Source: Gongronella butleri
Lineage: Eukaryota > Mucoromycota > Mucoromycetes > Mucorales > Cunninghamellaceae
Direction of reading: 5' to 3'
Length of the DNA stretch: 64,000 nt
NCBI GenBank assembly: GCA_025201375.1
Contig: JAIWZP010000066.1
Coordinates: 62,001 to 126,000, forward strand
The position numbers and the translations under genes are program-made. Numbering within the stretch: position 1 is the stretch's first letter; each line of letters begins with the position of its first letter. The notes under the pieces are model-generated. The model did not search any database. It was not told where the DNA came from and saw only the letters and a program-made list of their open reading frames with translations. This document shows, piece by piece, positions 1 through 11,783 of the stretch.

Positions 1-444
1 CGCCAGGTGGTGGCGGTGGAGGTGGGTAGCCTTGCTGGTAAGGCGAGGCTGCAATGCAAGGAAGAAAAAAAAAAAAAGAACGAGATTGGGTGAGAAATCG
101 GCGCTCAGCACATATGCAAAGTTGCCCAAAATTCACACGCGAGCTCCTGTGCCGGTCTACGTACGAGGAGGGGGATAGCCGCCGCCTGGAGGAGGAGGAG
201 GAGGCGGGTACGACTGCTGAAAAGAGCCTAAAAACAAGAAAACGAGCAAAAACGGCCGTGTAAGTTGATTGTTTTTGCTTGCCACCACTTTTGCCGTCGT
301 ACCTGGAGGAGGTGGTCCAGGAGGAGGAGGATATTGCTGAGGGGGAGGAGGCGGATATTGCTGCTGGGGAGGTGGTGGATATTGCTGTTGAGGTGGAGGG
401 GGTGGGTAGCCGCCGTGGCTACTATAGCTGCCGGGATATGCCAT
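1..444 (-). CDS. Proline/tyrosine-rich protein, N-terminal part (runs off window)
   Basis: Minus-strand gene whose start codon is at 444-442; the 3' part lies beyond position 1. Exons read as 444..303, 227..165 and 48..1, with GT-AG introns and matching phases. The visible ~84 residues are almost all Gly-Tyr-Pro-Pro runs with Gln tracts (motifs such as YPPPPP and QQQYPPPP). Such low-complexity leaders precede annexin, penta-EF-hand and some membrane-protein cores in fungi, but the diagnostic domain is outside the window, so no function is assigned. An alternative acceptor at 217 would break the frame, which is why 227 was chosen. Confidence 0.6.
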
Positions 445-959
445 AGTCAAAAGGTAAGAGGAACGATGAAAGCTGACACGTATACACAAAAAAAGGAAGA
501 AGAGAAAGTGAGGAAACGGCCAAACTAGCGGCTCATTGCTCCAAAAATGGAAATCTCCGCGTACAATAGCCACAAAACCCGTGATCCGCCCAATCACGCT
601 TTGTTTGCCACTGGCAGTCTTGGCCATCCTGCCCACTGTCCTGGATCAACCATTGAAACGAAGGCTTGGCAACGAAATCATCCAGAAAAGCAGCTGCGGC
701 TACCAAATGCCTGTTTTTTATCTATTTTTTCTGCGCTTCCAAGACGTGGCGTTCTCTAGTCACGCAAGAGGTGGCAATTGTGCATATATGACTTGGTGCA
801 ATGGCGTCCGACCTCCTCACATGGTCCTACGTCCAGCTGGACGAGTCAATGGGGGACGTTTGCCAATAAAAATAATCCATAAATCAGCTGCAATGCGATG
901 CCATGGTAAATTCAGCCGATCAGACGCGCTTCGCTTGCCTTTTTCGGCTGTCAGCATGC

Positions 960-1270
960 CGAGGGTCGCGCTGTGTCGCGTCAAACCGCGGTTTTGATCT
1001 CGAAAGGGTGGCTTTGATCCGGAAAGGCGGCTTTCGCGCATTTTTTTTTTTTTTTTTTACCAATGCAACCTGTGTCAGAGCCAAGCATCCAAGCATATTT
1101 CACGGACGAGCCGCTGTGAGCAGAGAAAACGTGACTTTGGTCCGGAAAAGGTGGTTTTGGTCCGGAAAAGACCGTTTTCGCGTGTTTTCCTAACATTGCA
1201 ATCTGTTTCAAAGCGAAGTATCTAAGCAATATTTCATGGAAGAGCCGTTATGAGCAGAGAAAACGCGTCT
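960..1270. repeat. Degenerate tandem duplication, unit about 130 bp
   Basis: Two adjacent units align by eye: 1061-1134 matches 1194-1267 (shared CATTGCAA/CAATGCAA, CAAGCA, ATATTTCA, GAGCAGAGAAAACG), and the stretch before the first unit (about 985-1060) matches 1135-1193 (shared GGTCCGGAAA/GATCCGGAAA and CGCG-ending segment). A shorter internal duplication GGTTTTGGTCCGGAAAAG also occurs at 1132-1169. Divergence suggests an old duplication. No coding role is visible. Confidence 0.65.
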
Positions 1271-4008
1271 TTTCTTTGTGCGTGTGTGCGTGCGAAAAGC
1301 AGAGACAACACGTCAAACAGGCTTGCTAATGTTCTGTGCAAGCATGAAACAAGATTTAAAAAAAAAAAGCGCACTCCGCTTGCAAGACAGCCGTTTAATC
1401 ACTTTTGGCGCCCGCACACACTTGTTTTTAGTTGCAGGTGATGTTAGTAAAGCCGGATTGACGGCTTAAAAAGAACAATTCTTCCTCTTTGAATAAAAAA
1501 GACAACAGAAGGAATGGCTGGACTCCCTTCTTTTTGAGATCTAGGAGCAAGTGACAAGGGGTCAACGCGCGATCATGTCTCAGAACAAGATCGCCACAAG
1601 CTCTAAAGAGGGCAATGCTTCAAATTTTTTTTTTGTATTTTTGGTGTTGTATTCCGCGCTGCCCCCCTTGTTTCTCCCTTTTTTTTTTCCCTCTCCGTGT
1701 TCGGATGACCCGTGTTCTCCCCGTTCTTGTCGCGGTTCTCCATGACGATGAGGTGACCCTTTTGTCGGTGTCCCTGCTGTTTCATGATTTTTCTCATTTT
1801 GACGCGTTTCACAACGTCAATCGCGTAACACGACTTTTTAAGACCATTGCACGCTCAGCAGATGGCCACGCATGATAAAGAAAAGCAAGTGGACTTGCAG
1901 CCAATCAGCACCATGCATGTACCCCTTTTACGCGCCCCTGAGACGATGATGGTCATTCACAAACAGAAACAGTCATCCCTCTCTGGCCTAGACGCAGCAC
2001 CGATGGCCAGACTGGATCGCTGACAAAAATGGCCAAAAGGATGACGTAGGAAAATAAAAATGGACAACAGCGATCATTGTAGCTTGCATGATCACAAAAA
2101 GACGAAAAAAAAAAAAAAACAAGCTCGCGCAATGCGACAGGTGCATCTTTTTTTTTTTAGCAGTATCATCTGATACGATGAAATGCATGTCATTTAGCAC
2201 GCGTTGATCTCGAAAGAGCGCCAGTATAGATTGTTTCACGGGTGCCATATGAAAGAAAAAGGGCCGGCGCCTGCACGCGAGGCGGTGCAGCTTGGATGGG
2301 GCGGCGACCTTGGTTGTTGTGGCGCTGAGCAATCCCAAGTGGGTATGAAATGCGCTTAGCAAACGTACAAAATTTGTCGGAGCACGCCCGAGAAGGAAGG
2401 CCAGCTCATTGCAACGCGACAAAAGTAGCTCACACACAATGAAATGGATAAAAGGAACGGTCTTTCAAGACGTTGCCTGCTTTTGGGCAGCGATGAGGGA
2501 GCGGCATGAAGCCGCGTGTCACACAAAGTGCACCCATTCGCGTCTAAGCCTGAATTGACAAGCGTAACATCTAAAAAAAAAGGAGGGGGGAGCAAAAGAG
2601 GATCAGGAGAAGAAAAAAAAAGCTCAGGGAGGTCGATCTATTTTCTTGTTTTGTAAACAAAGAAAGAGAAAAAAAAAAGGATCGACATCAAATAAATGTA
2701 GAACTACATCTCGATGCATAAGGCAAAGGAAAAAAAAAAAGCCCTTCACCGTCTTGCTGCCGCATCTGTCGCATGCCATTGGCCTCTGACTTGCACCTTT
2801 TTCGATGCCTTGCGCCTCATTGCGCGCGTCGCCATTATGATTTGCCCACTCGCATGAGGATTCGCGATGGGGACGATGGGCTGCCAAAACATTAAAAAAA
2901 AGAAACTAAGCATTTTTGGCGTCCATAGCCAAATACAGAAGCTTTCACTGTGTAGCAGGTTGTGTGTATGATCGGTGACCCTCGGCCATGTTTATTTGCT
3001 TGGCCATCATCGCCCTGATTCTAAAAAAAAAAAAAAAAAAAGCAAGAAAAAGGAAAAAAACATCCCTCCACGTGGGCGAAGCACATCAATTCGAGTGGCT
3101 GGCCATTGTAACAGTGTAACCCAAGCTATTGAATGCAGTTGCAAAAGGATGCATTCATTACAGGGCTCAATAGTAAATGGATGACGCGCAAAAATCACAA
3201 AAAAAGTAGAAAAAAAAGCGAAAAAGAAAATTGAAGTCGTCAAGGGCGCGACTGGCCTAACGGAGATGAGACGGGCATGATTTTGCCAAAGATCATGGCA
3301 AACACAAGAATCAAAAAGCACGAGGGCGCCGTGTTGCTGCCAATTTTTACTCTCCCCTCGCGTCCCCCTCGCTCCCCCCAAAATAAAACATGATGATGCT
3401 TGGACCCAACGCAATGTGGCCCTCAAATTGGGCCATATATGCATCTCGACGCAAACATGGGCGCCCCGCCGGCAAATAGGTGATCATCTAATACACACAA
3501 CGCACGCTCAAGGGCGCACAAAAACATACATTAACGCGCGCCGCGCGCATTTCGGCTTGTACACGCGTTTTTTTTTTTCATTATTATTTTTTGTGAAAGC
3601 TTCGTTTCATTCTCTTGATGGGATGGGCTGCTTGGGCTTTTAAAAAAAATGTTGCCAGGGGGGATGGATGCATATCGATTGTGTGTTCCTTTCGTCCTGT
3701 TATGCTATTTTTGTGAACCCCACCTTATGTCTGCTAAATGAGGGTAAGGGGGTGTCAGCGAGGGGTGGGGGGTGACGAGGAGCAAGGGGAAAAAGGGGCG
3801 CGCGATGGAAAACAATATCTAATTTTTGGGTTCCCCTTAACAAAATGGCTCTCAAAAAAAGAAAAAGAGCGGCAGAGCACACATCCAGCTCATGGGCGCG
3901 TTGAACCAGAGAGACGCACGACCATCTAAAATAAATAGGTCTTTATTTTTCTTGCTTTCTTTGTTCTTCTTTTGCGTCTTTCACCCTTTTTTTTTTCTTG
4001 TACCATTT

Positions 4009-4017
4009 TCTCTCTCT

Positions 4018-4054
<37 letters not shown>

Positions 4055-4075
4055 TTTGCTTTTGCTTTTGCTTTT
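4009..4075. repeat. Pyrimidine tract: (TC)n, T31, (TTTTGC)n
   Basis: A CT repeat runs into 31 consecutive T (4021-4051) and then several TTTTGC hexamers ending in TTTTAG at about 4076, some 40 bases before the ligase ATG. The form (pyrimidine tract, then TAG) would also suit the 3' end of a 5'-UTR intron, but no donor was fixed. Confidence 0.7.
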
Positions 4076-4116
4076 AGCTTTTTTAACCTCTCATCGCGTC
4101 GCTTATTTATGCACCA

Positions 4117-5888
4117 ATGTCCCTGCAACAGGCAGATGAGCAGCAGCACCACGGGCAATCACATGATTCGATTGACAGCCAATCCATCGACACGGTGTCG
4201 ACGTGTGTTTCCAAATACACATCGACAGCACGCACGCGGTCGTCCAACAACAATTTCGAGTACGTATTGCAGCTGCTAGATGTGACATTCAAGGGCTTTA
4301 GTCGCAGCACTTCGCGCGAACGGCCTGTCGAGTCCATGGGCGCGATTGTCAGTCGTATTTTACAAGTGGACAGCCTGCTTGAATTCATCCAAAACAAGGA
4401 GCAGCCAGCGCTGATCTGCCCAAAGACGCGTGGCCACATTACGCACCGGCAATTGTATAACTTTTTGCGCAACCAATTCACGCTGGCGAAATTCAACCTG
4501 TTTCGCGGGGCGCGTGTTGCCACCTGCCTCCCCGAGAGCCCCACGTTGGCGGTGCTCCTCCTTGGCATCATTTCTTATTGCACTTGCACCCCTTGCCATT
4601 CAAGTCTTTCCCCTGAGGAATTGGTCGATGCGTATCAGACCATGAATGTCCAGGCCGTTGTGATGCCCCTGGCGCGCCTCACTGACAACACGGATCCCCT
4701 GCCAGGCATTTTGCGCGAAAACGGCTTCCAATTGATTGGCCTACACAAGCAGCACGACAATGACATTTTCTTCACACTTCACCCTGATCCCTTGGCCGAG
4801 CCCCTGGTTATTGACGACGATGGCCTTGCATTGCTCAACCAAGCCGATGATACGGTCCTTGTTTTGCAGACGTCCGGCACAAGCGGCAAGAAAAAAAGCG
4901 TCCCCTATCGCCTGCGTCACCTGTGCGTCTCCACCACATGCGTCGCTGCATCCATTGGCGTTGCAAGTGATTATATCAATATCAATACCATGCCATTGTA
5001 TCATGTCGGCGGCATCATCCGCTCCCTCTTTGTCCCCATCTTTACAGGCGGCGCAATGATCCAATTCCAGGTAACAACCAAATTCAAAAAAAAAAGACAA
5101 AGCTCGATTCCCCAATTCATGGTTTATTCGCGCACCCCCTGACACTTTACCCCTTTTTTCGTTTTCCCTTTTTTTCCCTTTTTCCCCCCCCCTTTTTTTT
5201 TTCCTCAATGACAGACGTTCAACGCGCTCGATTTTTGGGAAACGGTGGCCGAACACAACAATTCATTCTGGTATTATGGCGTGCCGACGCTACATCAGGC
5301 CATTGTGGCCCAAGGACAGCAATTAGACCTGAGCACCAAGGTCAGGCATCGTATGCGCATCATTTCCAATGGCGGCGGCGCGCTGGCGCCGCATTTGGCC
5401 AAGCAAATGCAAGAATGCTTTCCCAATGCGGTGGTGATGCCCAGTTATGGCATGACAGAGTGCATGCCCATGACGGCGCCACCACGCGACTATGATCTCG
5501 ATTGTGAAGGCTCGTCGGGTCTGCCCATTGGACCTGAAATGGCCATTGCCGCCGATGGCATGATGGTCGCGCAAGACGGTGTCATTGGCCACATTATGGT
5601 GCGCGGCCCACCATGCTTCGAAGGGTATGAAGGCGTCGACATAGACACCGCGTTCGATGCCAATGGCTGGTTTGACACGGGCGACGTTGGCTATTTCAAG
5701 GACAGCTACCTTTATATTACCGGCCGCTCCAAAGAAATCATCAATCGCGGCGGCGAGGTCATCTCCCCCTTGGAAATCGAGCAAGCGCTCATCTCCCATC
5801 CAAAGCTTGCCCAAGTCATGGCCTTTTCCACACCCCACGAGACGCTACAAGAGACAATTGGCCTTATTCTTGTCGTCAAAGGTACGAG

Positions 5889-5941
<53 letters not shown>

Positions 5942-8900
5942 AAAAAACCAAAAAACGGCATCCTCACTCCTATTTTTTCCTTTTTCCTCTTTTTCCCTTT
6001 TTTGCAGAAAACGAGAGCCGTCCCGACTTGCGTTCGCTCCGACCGTTTTTGGAGCGCGTACTGCATCCAAGCAAATGGCCTCAATTGCTTGTTTACATGT
6101 CTGATTTGCCCAAGAGCGCGGTCAACAAGCCATTGCGCATCAATGTCAGCCAGCGCATGCAGCTCCCGACGGTCATGGAGGCCGACGGCAACATTCATCA
6201 AAAGCAGCATCTTTACGAGGCCGATTGCCCCGAAGCTGGCGCGCCCCTGGATGAATTGATCAGCTGCCGCCCTGTGCAATGGGAAAATCAGCAATTGCTC
6301 GACGAGCTGCTCGCGCACCCCGACGTGGAGGACGGCGCCACGTACGTGCATCCGGCCACGAAACAATTATGCGTATTTTTGGTGGCATCGCAGCAAAACA
6401 AGACGGCCAATACCACGACAACGACGCTGCCAGTGGAAACTTATAGCACGGTGATCCAGATGGATGATGGCAGCGACAATGAGAGCAGCCGAGCAAGCAC
6501 GATGATGAATTGGAGGCACGACAAGGAAGCCAAGGAAGCCATTGTGCAGCGCGTGCAGCTGTACCTCGAGCGCCACATCCACGACTATATGCTTCCCAAG
6601 CGCATGCTGGTCGTCGATCATCTGCCGGAAAAAAACCTCGACGGCTCATTGGACGACGATCATGCACGTCATCTGCTCGACCAGCACCAGCACCAGCAGC
6701 CCGACGATGGCACGCATGCCAATGACCCCGTCGTTGTTGCATTGCGCGATCTATTTGCACAAGTCCTTGGCCTCTCGAAAAACGATTACCCGCTCGATGG
6801 CGATTTTTTCGATCATGGGGGCAATTCGCTCAAATCCAGCAGCTTGTTCTCCCTCATCCGCGTGCGATTGGCCATCGATTTGCCCCTGACGCTCCTGTAC
6901 GAGAAAAATGCACGCTCACCCGTGCAATTGGCCCCGCATTGCTACGAGCGAATTGACGTCAAAACACATCCGCTCGTCACCCTCGGCTATGACGCCTACA
7001 TGAAGCGCCCGCGCACAACAAGCATGCTCTCGTACACCACAAATACCTCCATCCTCATGGACGACGCGTCCAAAAAAAAGAAATTGAAGCGAAGGCTCCG
7101 CACACCACAGGCGTTCCGCTCCTTTGGCACACAGAAATACAAGGATCGCATGGCAAAGCGGCCCGACAGCGGCGCGTACGACCCGTTCTCGTTGATTTCC
7201 ATGGTTTGGCAAGCGTTGCCCGCGTTTTTCTTCATGCCGCTTGGCATTGGCATCCGCTGGCTCATTTTCGCCATGAGTCTTGGGTCGCTGTCGCAAGTCA
7301 TGCCCACGACAGGCGCGAGCCACAGCATTCTTCGCTTGGTCCAGGTGATTTTGGCCCTCGTCATCACAAGCATCCTTGCCAATGTTTTGGCCCCCGTCGT
7401 GGCCATTACAAGCAAATGGCTCCTCATTGGACGCTACCGTGCTGGAAAATACCGTCTTTGGAGCTGGTATTACCTGCGATGGTGGCTCGCGTACCGCTTT
7501 GTCCTGATTTCCGGCCCAGGCATTTTGGCATGCAGCGGCAGGACCTTTTCCTGGTATCTCCGTATGCTTGGCGCCAAAGTAGGCCGCGGCTGCAGCATCA
7601 ATGTGGAGATTGACATTGGTGAATTCGATCTGCTTGTCATTGGCGACCATTGCTCACTCGACAAGGTCAATTTGCGCCCATTCCATCTCGAACGAGGCCA
7701 TATGGTCCTCGAACCCATCACCATTGGCAACAACTGCGCTGTTGGCCATCACACCGTCATTGTCTCGGGGACAAGCATTCCATCCAATCACGTCATCGGC
7801 CCCATGACCACCACGTACGCGCGCGACATGGCCAACGTTGGCTCATGTGCGCACAAGGACACGCCCGAGGGCATGGCGCTTCTCGACGCCGTCATGGTCG
7901 GCTCCATGACAAGCAACAGACTGCATCCGATTTTATACTGCTCCGTTGTCCTTCCCGTGATGGGCTTGTTGTATCTGGTGTCCATGATCCCCTGGATGAT
8001 CGTCATGTATATGCTTAGCAAGGATCTCAGTGTGGTTCACAGCGTCAGCCGCGGCAGTCTCTTTAGCAAGCTTGTCCTCTACTTTGCTGGCCCTTCGCGT
8101 GTCGGTTATCATCTCTTGGCCGTCGCCGTCAAGCACAATGTCGTGCCAATTCTGCATCTGATGCTCGCTATTATCATCAAGCGCTTGTTCATGAAACGCA
8201 CCGTTCCTGGCGCCCGCACCGACGACAACCAACTGACGGAACTCCGGTACGCACTGCAGCGCGCCTTGCTCGATCCCAAGGAATTGAGCGTCGTGTTTTC
8301 CATGCTTGGATCGCATTACGAGCTTGTCAGCATCGTCTATCGTCTTTTGGGCGCCAAGGTTGGCAAGCGCGTATACTGGCCAGGCACATGCATCAACACG
8401 TACGATTATGATCTGATTGAAGTTGGCGACGACGTCGTCTTTGGCTCGCGCTCGTCGTTTTTTTGCATGGATGCACACGACAAGCTGCCCATCAAGGTGC
8501 GCGATGGCGCCATGATTGCCGACAATTGCGCATTGTACCCTGGTGCCGAGGTTGGGCATGGCGCGCTGCTTGGTACAGGCGGTTTGCTCAACAAACATGG
8601 TCATGTACCCGATGGCTCTGCCTGGTATGGCTCGTTCAATGGCCAACCTGTGAAATTCCGCGATGAGGCGCCGTCTGAGAAGAAAACAGCACTCAATGGC
8701 AACGGCACGGGTCCCGACGACGAGATTCTGGGTCGACGCGTCTTTGACAACCCAGGAACACCGTTTGGACGTGCGTTTTATCAAGGCAAGTCGTCGTATT
8801 TTGTGCTCGGGTTCTGGTTTGTGGTCCCGTACAACATTCTGGCGCGCATGGTCGGCTCGGTCTACTGGGGCTGTGCCGTCACAACGGCCATCCAGCTGTC

Positions 8901-9579
8901 CGCCATCTTTATCCGCGCCAACGATGAAGCGTTTTCAAGCACACCGAGTGATGCACAGCACCAATCGTTCCTGTCTAACCTCTTCCACGACGGCCATGAA
9001 TGGATCGAGGTCGGCATTGTCTTGGGCGCGATCATTGTCCTGTGGAATTTCATGACGGTGCTTGGGCTGGCCTTGGAAATTGGATGCAAATGGACCCTCT
9101 TTGGTCAGCGCCAGCCTGGCCAATACAATTGGGACCAGTCCAGCTATTGTCAGCGATGGCAAATCCTCATCAGCTTCCAGCAAATGTTCCGTCGCCACTT
9201 CACGCACCTGGCAGGTGGCTCGGCCTGGGTCATTTTGTATTTCCGCCTCTTTGGCGCGCGCATTGGCCGCCGCGTTTGCCTGTATCCCAATGGTGGTGAC
9301 CCCGTCATGACTGAGCCTGACCTCGTCATGCTCGAGGATGACGTCGCCGTCGACTTTGCCAGCCTCGTGTGCCACATGAACACCTTGGGCAGCTTCACCG
9401 TCAATCCACTCAAGGTCGGTGCAGGCTCCGTGCTGCGCACCGGCGCGCGCCTTGCATCAGGTGCCACCATGATGGAGGACTGCACATTGTTAGAGCACAC
9501 ATTGATCCTCCCTGGTGCTGTCGCCGATCGTGGAACAACATGGCAAGGCTACCCTGGAGAACAAGTCAAGCACGCCTAA
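4117..9579 (+). CDS. Pls-like adenylation, carrier and triple-LbH membrane synthetase
   Basis: Exons 4117..5070, 5215..5881 and 6008..9579 give 1730 residues. Domains in order: adenylate-forming domain with the ATP loop TSGTSGKKK (about 252), YGMTE (396), GWFDTGD (469), GRSKEIINRGGE (about 488) and a C-terminal lysine in NKP (about K581); a carrier domain with GGNSL, pantetheine serine about S814; then three repeats of paired hydrophobic segments followed by left-handed beta-helix (LbH, hexapeptide) units near 1060-1135, 1320-1405 and 1620-1725. This matches the architecture of bacterial epsilon-poly-L-lysine synthetase and its fungal relatives (TIGR02353-type terminal region): an activated substrate is loaded on the carrier and condensed by membrane-embedded LbH-like domains. 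The adenylation core reads like an acyl-CoA ligase rather than an NRPS domain, so the substrate cannot be predicted. The product is unknown. Intron 2 holds 49 consecutive A. Confidence 0.9.
5891..5939. repeat. Poly-A run of 49 bases inside ligase intron 2
   Basis: An uninterrupted run of A in the sense strand, nine bases after the GT donor at 5882, followed by a T-rich tract and the TTTTGCAG acceptor at 6007. Read through, it would add a long lysine run; the family has no such insert and the frame is restored exactly when it is spliced. Confidence 0.9.
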
Positions 9580-9726
9580 TTGCGCCTTCCATCGTTTTTC
9601 TCCGGCTCTCTCTCTCTTTTTTTTTTTTTATCATCCCTCCTTGGTTTCTTCCTCACGCACAATTGTATTGTTGATTTTCTTTTTTTTCACTATAAACATT
9701 TTGTACCATTTCCCCCTCTTCAATCA

Positions 9727-9732
9727 AATAAA
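9727..9732 (+). terminator. Candidate polyadenylation signal of the ligase gene
   Basis: AATAAA lies 148 bases after the ligase stop codon, in an AT-rich stretch with a second AATAA nearby. Position and sequence suit a polyadenylation signal; there is no transcript evidence. Confidence 0.4.
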
Positions 9733-9964
9733 GAAATAATTTCATCGCTTTCAATTTCTGATGCCACCCAAATGGGTCCACGTTGGATGATGCCACGTGT
9801 GTGTTTTCAACAGGATGGATCAGAAAATACTATGAAAACAAACCTTTGAATTGCCTCCCCGATTTTTATGTTTTCTTTTGCACTGCTTGTCGACGAGACA
9901 CGTCGCATTGAGAAACTACGAAAAAAAGGGGGGATCCGCCTGCCAGTTAACAAACAATGTGACT

Positions 9965-10045
9965 ATATTTAATTTTAACCGCGAATTGCACAGGGATTAA
10001 CGCGTCCATGGAGCTGCACCAGCGCGTCCACTTTTAAAAGAGCTA
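9965..10045 (+). repeat. Fragment of the 26.5/41/55 kb dispersed repeat family
   Basis: The stretch with AATTTTAACCGCGAATTGCA, then ACGCGT and GCGCGTCCACTTTTAA, matches part of the three long copies (for example AATTTCAATCGCGAATTGTA with CGCTGACGCATCCACTAGCA in copy C). Only about 80 bp is recognisable, so it is either a relic or a chance retention of one segment. Confidence 0.5.
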
Positions 10046-10219
10046 TGATACAGTACCGAGCGAACGGAGTGTGCTTTTTTTTTTTTCAAAACCAGCGTCG
10101 TGGCGCGTCTGGCAGCATGTCCTTTTCTGTTGTTTTCTTTCTTTCTTTTCTTTTGCTTCGCACGTTGCATCATACTCACTCATTCTGAGCCCATCATCTC
10201 GGTGCATTCCCTGCAGAAA

Positions 10220-10458
10220 GGTTCCCAAAAGCCAAATAGTAGTGGGCAGCGTGCCCTTTCATAGCGTGTGCACGCTAAATGACGCTTTTGCTTGGTTGCA
10301 AGGGCGTTGACGTCTCTTTTTTTTTCTTGCCCGCTGGCCCTTGCTTGGATGTCATGTGCACACTGGAAGGACGCTTTTGCTTGGCTGATTCTTGGATTTG
10401 GGCGTAGGGACGATTGATTCAAAACATCCACAACTACAGTCAAATGCGCGTCACCAAC

Positions 10459-10523
<65 letters not shown>

Positions 10524-11080
10524 ACGACGAGTTGTCTCCAGCCGATCGCCCGGCATCACGTCGCGCTTCGGAGTTTGAAGTGGTCGTGCCTATTATTTTG
10601 CCGAGTAAAAGCAAGGTAAAACGGATGCATCGCCGCGAGAGCGAAAATAACGTGCCATGTATCCTCTTTTTTTTTTTTTTTGTGAGCGCGTTCCATTGCA
10701 TGGCGTGCACACAATGACAAGGCCCTTTTGCTTGCATACAACCACTTTTCGGCCTAGATACAACAGGTGCAACGCCGCGAGAGCAAAAACAATGTGTCGC
10801 TTATCCTCTTTTTTTTTTTTTTGTGAGCTGCGTTCCTTTGCATGAAGTGTGCACGATGCCATGGCCCTTTTGCTCATGAGGCTTTTGCTTGGTTGCATCA
10901 TGGATTTCGGCGGTGGTACGATTGCCTATCGTCTTTTTTTTTTTTGTCAGCAGCGTTCCTCTGCATGGCGTGTGCACGATGACATGGCTTGTGCACAATG
11001 ACATGGCGTGTGCACAATGACATGGCCCTTTTGCTGATGAGACTTTTGCTTGGCTGCATCATGGATTGAGCGGTGGTACG
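10220..11080. repeat. Diverged minisatellite, unit about 130-145 bp
   Basis: At least three clear units (starting near 10655, 10800 and 10934) share a T run followed by TGTGAGC/TGTCAGC, GCGTTCC, TGCATG, TGTGCAC and GGCCCTTTTGCT. Units 1 and 2 also share GCCGCGAGAGC. Older, weaker units lie at about 10220-10420 (CGCTTTTGCTTGG). The last unit contains a 19-bp triplication of the form GCGTGTGCACAATGACATG at 10967-10985, 10986-11004 and 11005-11023. The array stops near 11080. Confidence 0.75.
10460..10520. repeat. Poly-T run of 61 bases
   Basis: Uninterrupted T run in the intergenic island, inside the minisatellite region. The exact length is prone to assembly error. Confidence 0.9.
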
Positions 11081-11356
11081 ATTGCCTTAAGGTGGCCCCA
11101 ACTGTCTTTTTTATGCCAGCGTGCCGCTTGAAGGTTTCTTGGCAATGGGAAAGGAGGCGATGGGCAATAGAGTTGTTTTAGGATTGATGTGAATAAAAAG
11201 TGAGCCTATTTTTTTTACATACTGTACATATAGAGTTGAAGAATCTGCCTCACCGTCCAATTCGGATAGCTGCAGATTGGTACTGTAACGTGCTCATCTA
11301 GAGCAAACGGGCGGCATTACGTATCTTGGCTGTAAAATTCTTCTTCTTCCATAAGA

Positions 11357-11758
11357 ATGGTTCATTCTGATGCGACCGCTGCTCAAAAGGTCAACCATGA
11401 TACAGTACTGTATTCACATTACTGTATATTCACAGATTCAACGCTGCTCCCCAATTTTTTTCTTGAATCGTACAGAGTGAAACTGGCATCATTCAAAATA
11501 GACACGCTCGGACGACATTTTCCAATCATTTGCACACCAATGATGAACGACCTCCGCTGTATGCTTGTAAAGTCGAGCGATCAAGTGCTTGACACGTGCT
11601 TAACCTTAAATTTGTCGACAACGGCAGAGATGAATTACCGCACTTTTAACATATGGAAAGCAGCTGTTGAATCTCTTTCAAGTGACATGAATTTCACCGC
11701 GATCCGATCAAAACTGATTGATGAAGGACAAAATAGCTTTTTTCGACAAATTTTCTAA
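11357..11758 (+). CDS. Unrecognised 133-residue open frame in repeat island
   Basis: An ATG-to-stop frame immediately upstream of the inverted-repeat element. The predicted protein is mixed in composition, with no runs, no signal peptide and no motif I recognise. Its sequence context is AT-rich and unlike the GC-leaning codon use of the neighbouring genes, and no introns are needed. It may be a remnant of a mobile-element gene or a chance frame; nothing here separates the two. Confidence 0.2.
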   Translation: MVHSDATAAQKVNHDTVLYSHYCIFTDSTLLPNFFLESYRVKLASFKIDTLGRHFPIICTPMMNDLRCMLVKSSDQVLDTCLTLNLSTTAEMNYRTFNIWKAAVESLSSDMNFTAIRSKLIDEGQNSFFRQIF

Positions 11759-11783
11759 TGTGCTTTTGCTCGAGAACAGCCTA

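Larger units (their letters stand above)
445..4116. other. Intergenic region, no supportable gene
   Basis: About 3.7 kb between the divergent proline-rich gene and the large ligase gene. All open frames are short, overlap one another and lack family motifs or splice-consistent extensions. It contains the degenerate duplication at about 960-1270, many A/T runs of 9-18 bases, and a CT-then-T pyrimidine tract just before the ligase start. No tRNA-like or rRNA-like sequence was seen. Confidence 0.6.

Noticed and set aside
5657..6366. Long frames through the A49 tract on both strands
   Set aside because: They are made by lysine or phenylalanine read-through of the homopolymer in ligase intron 2 and are shadows of the real gene.
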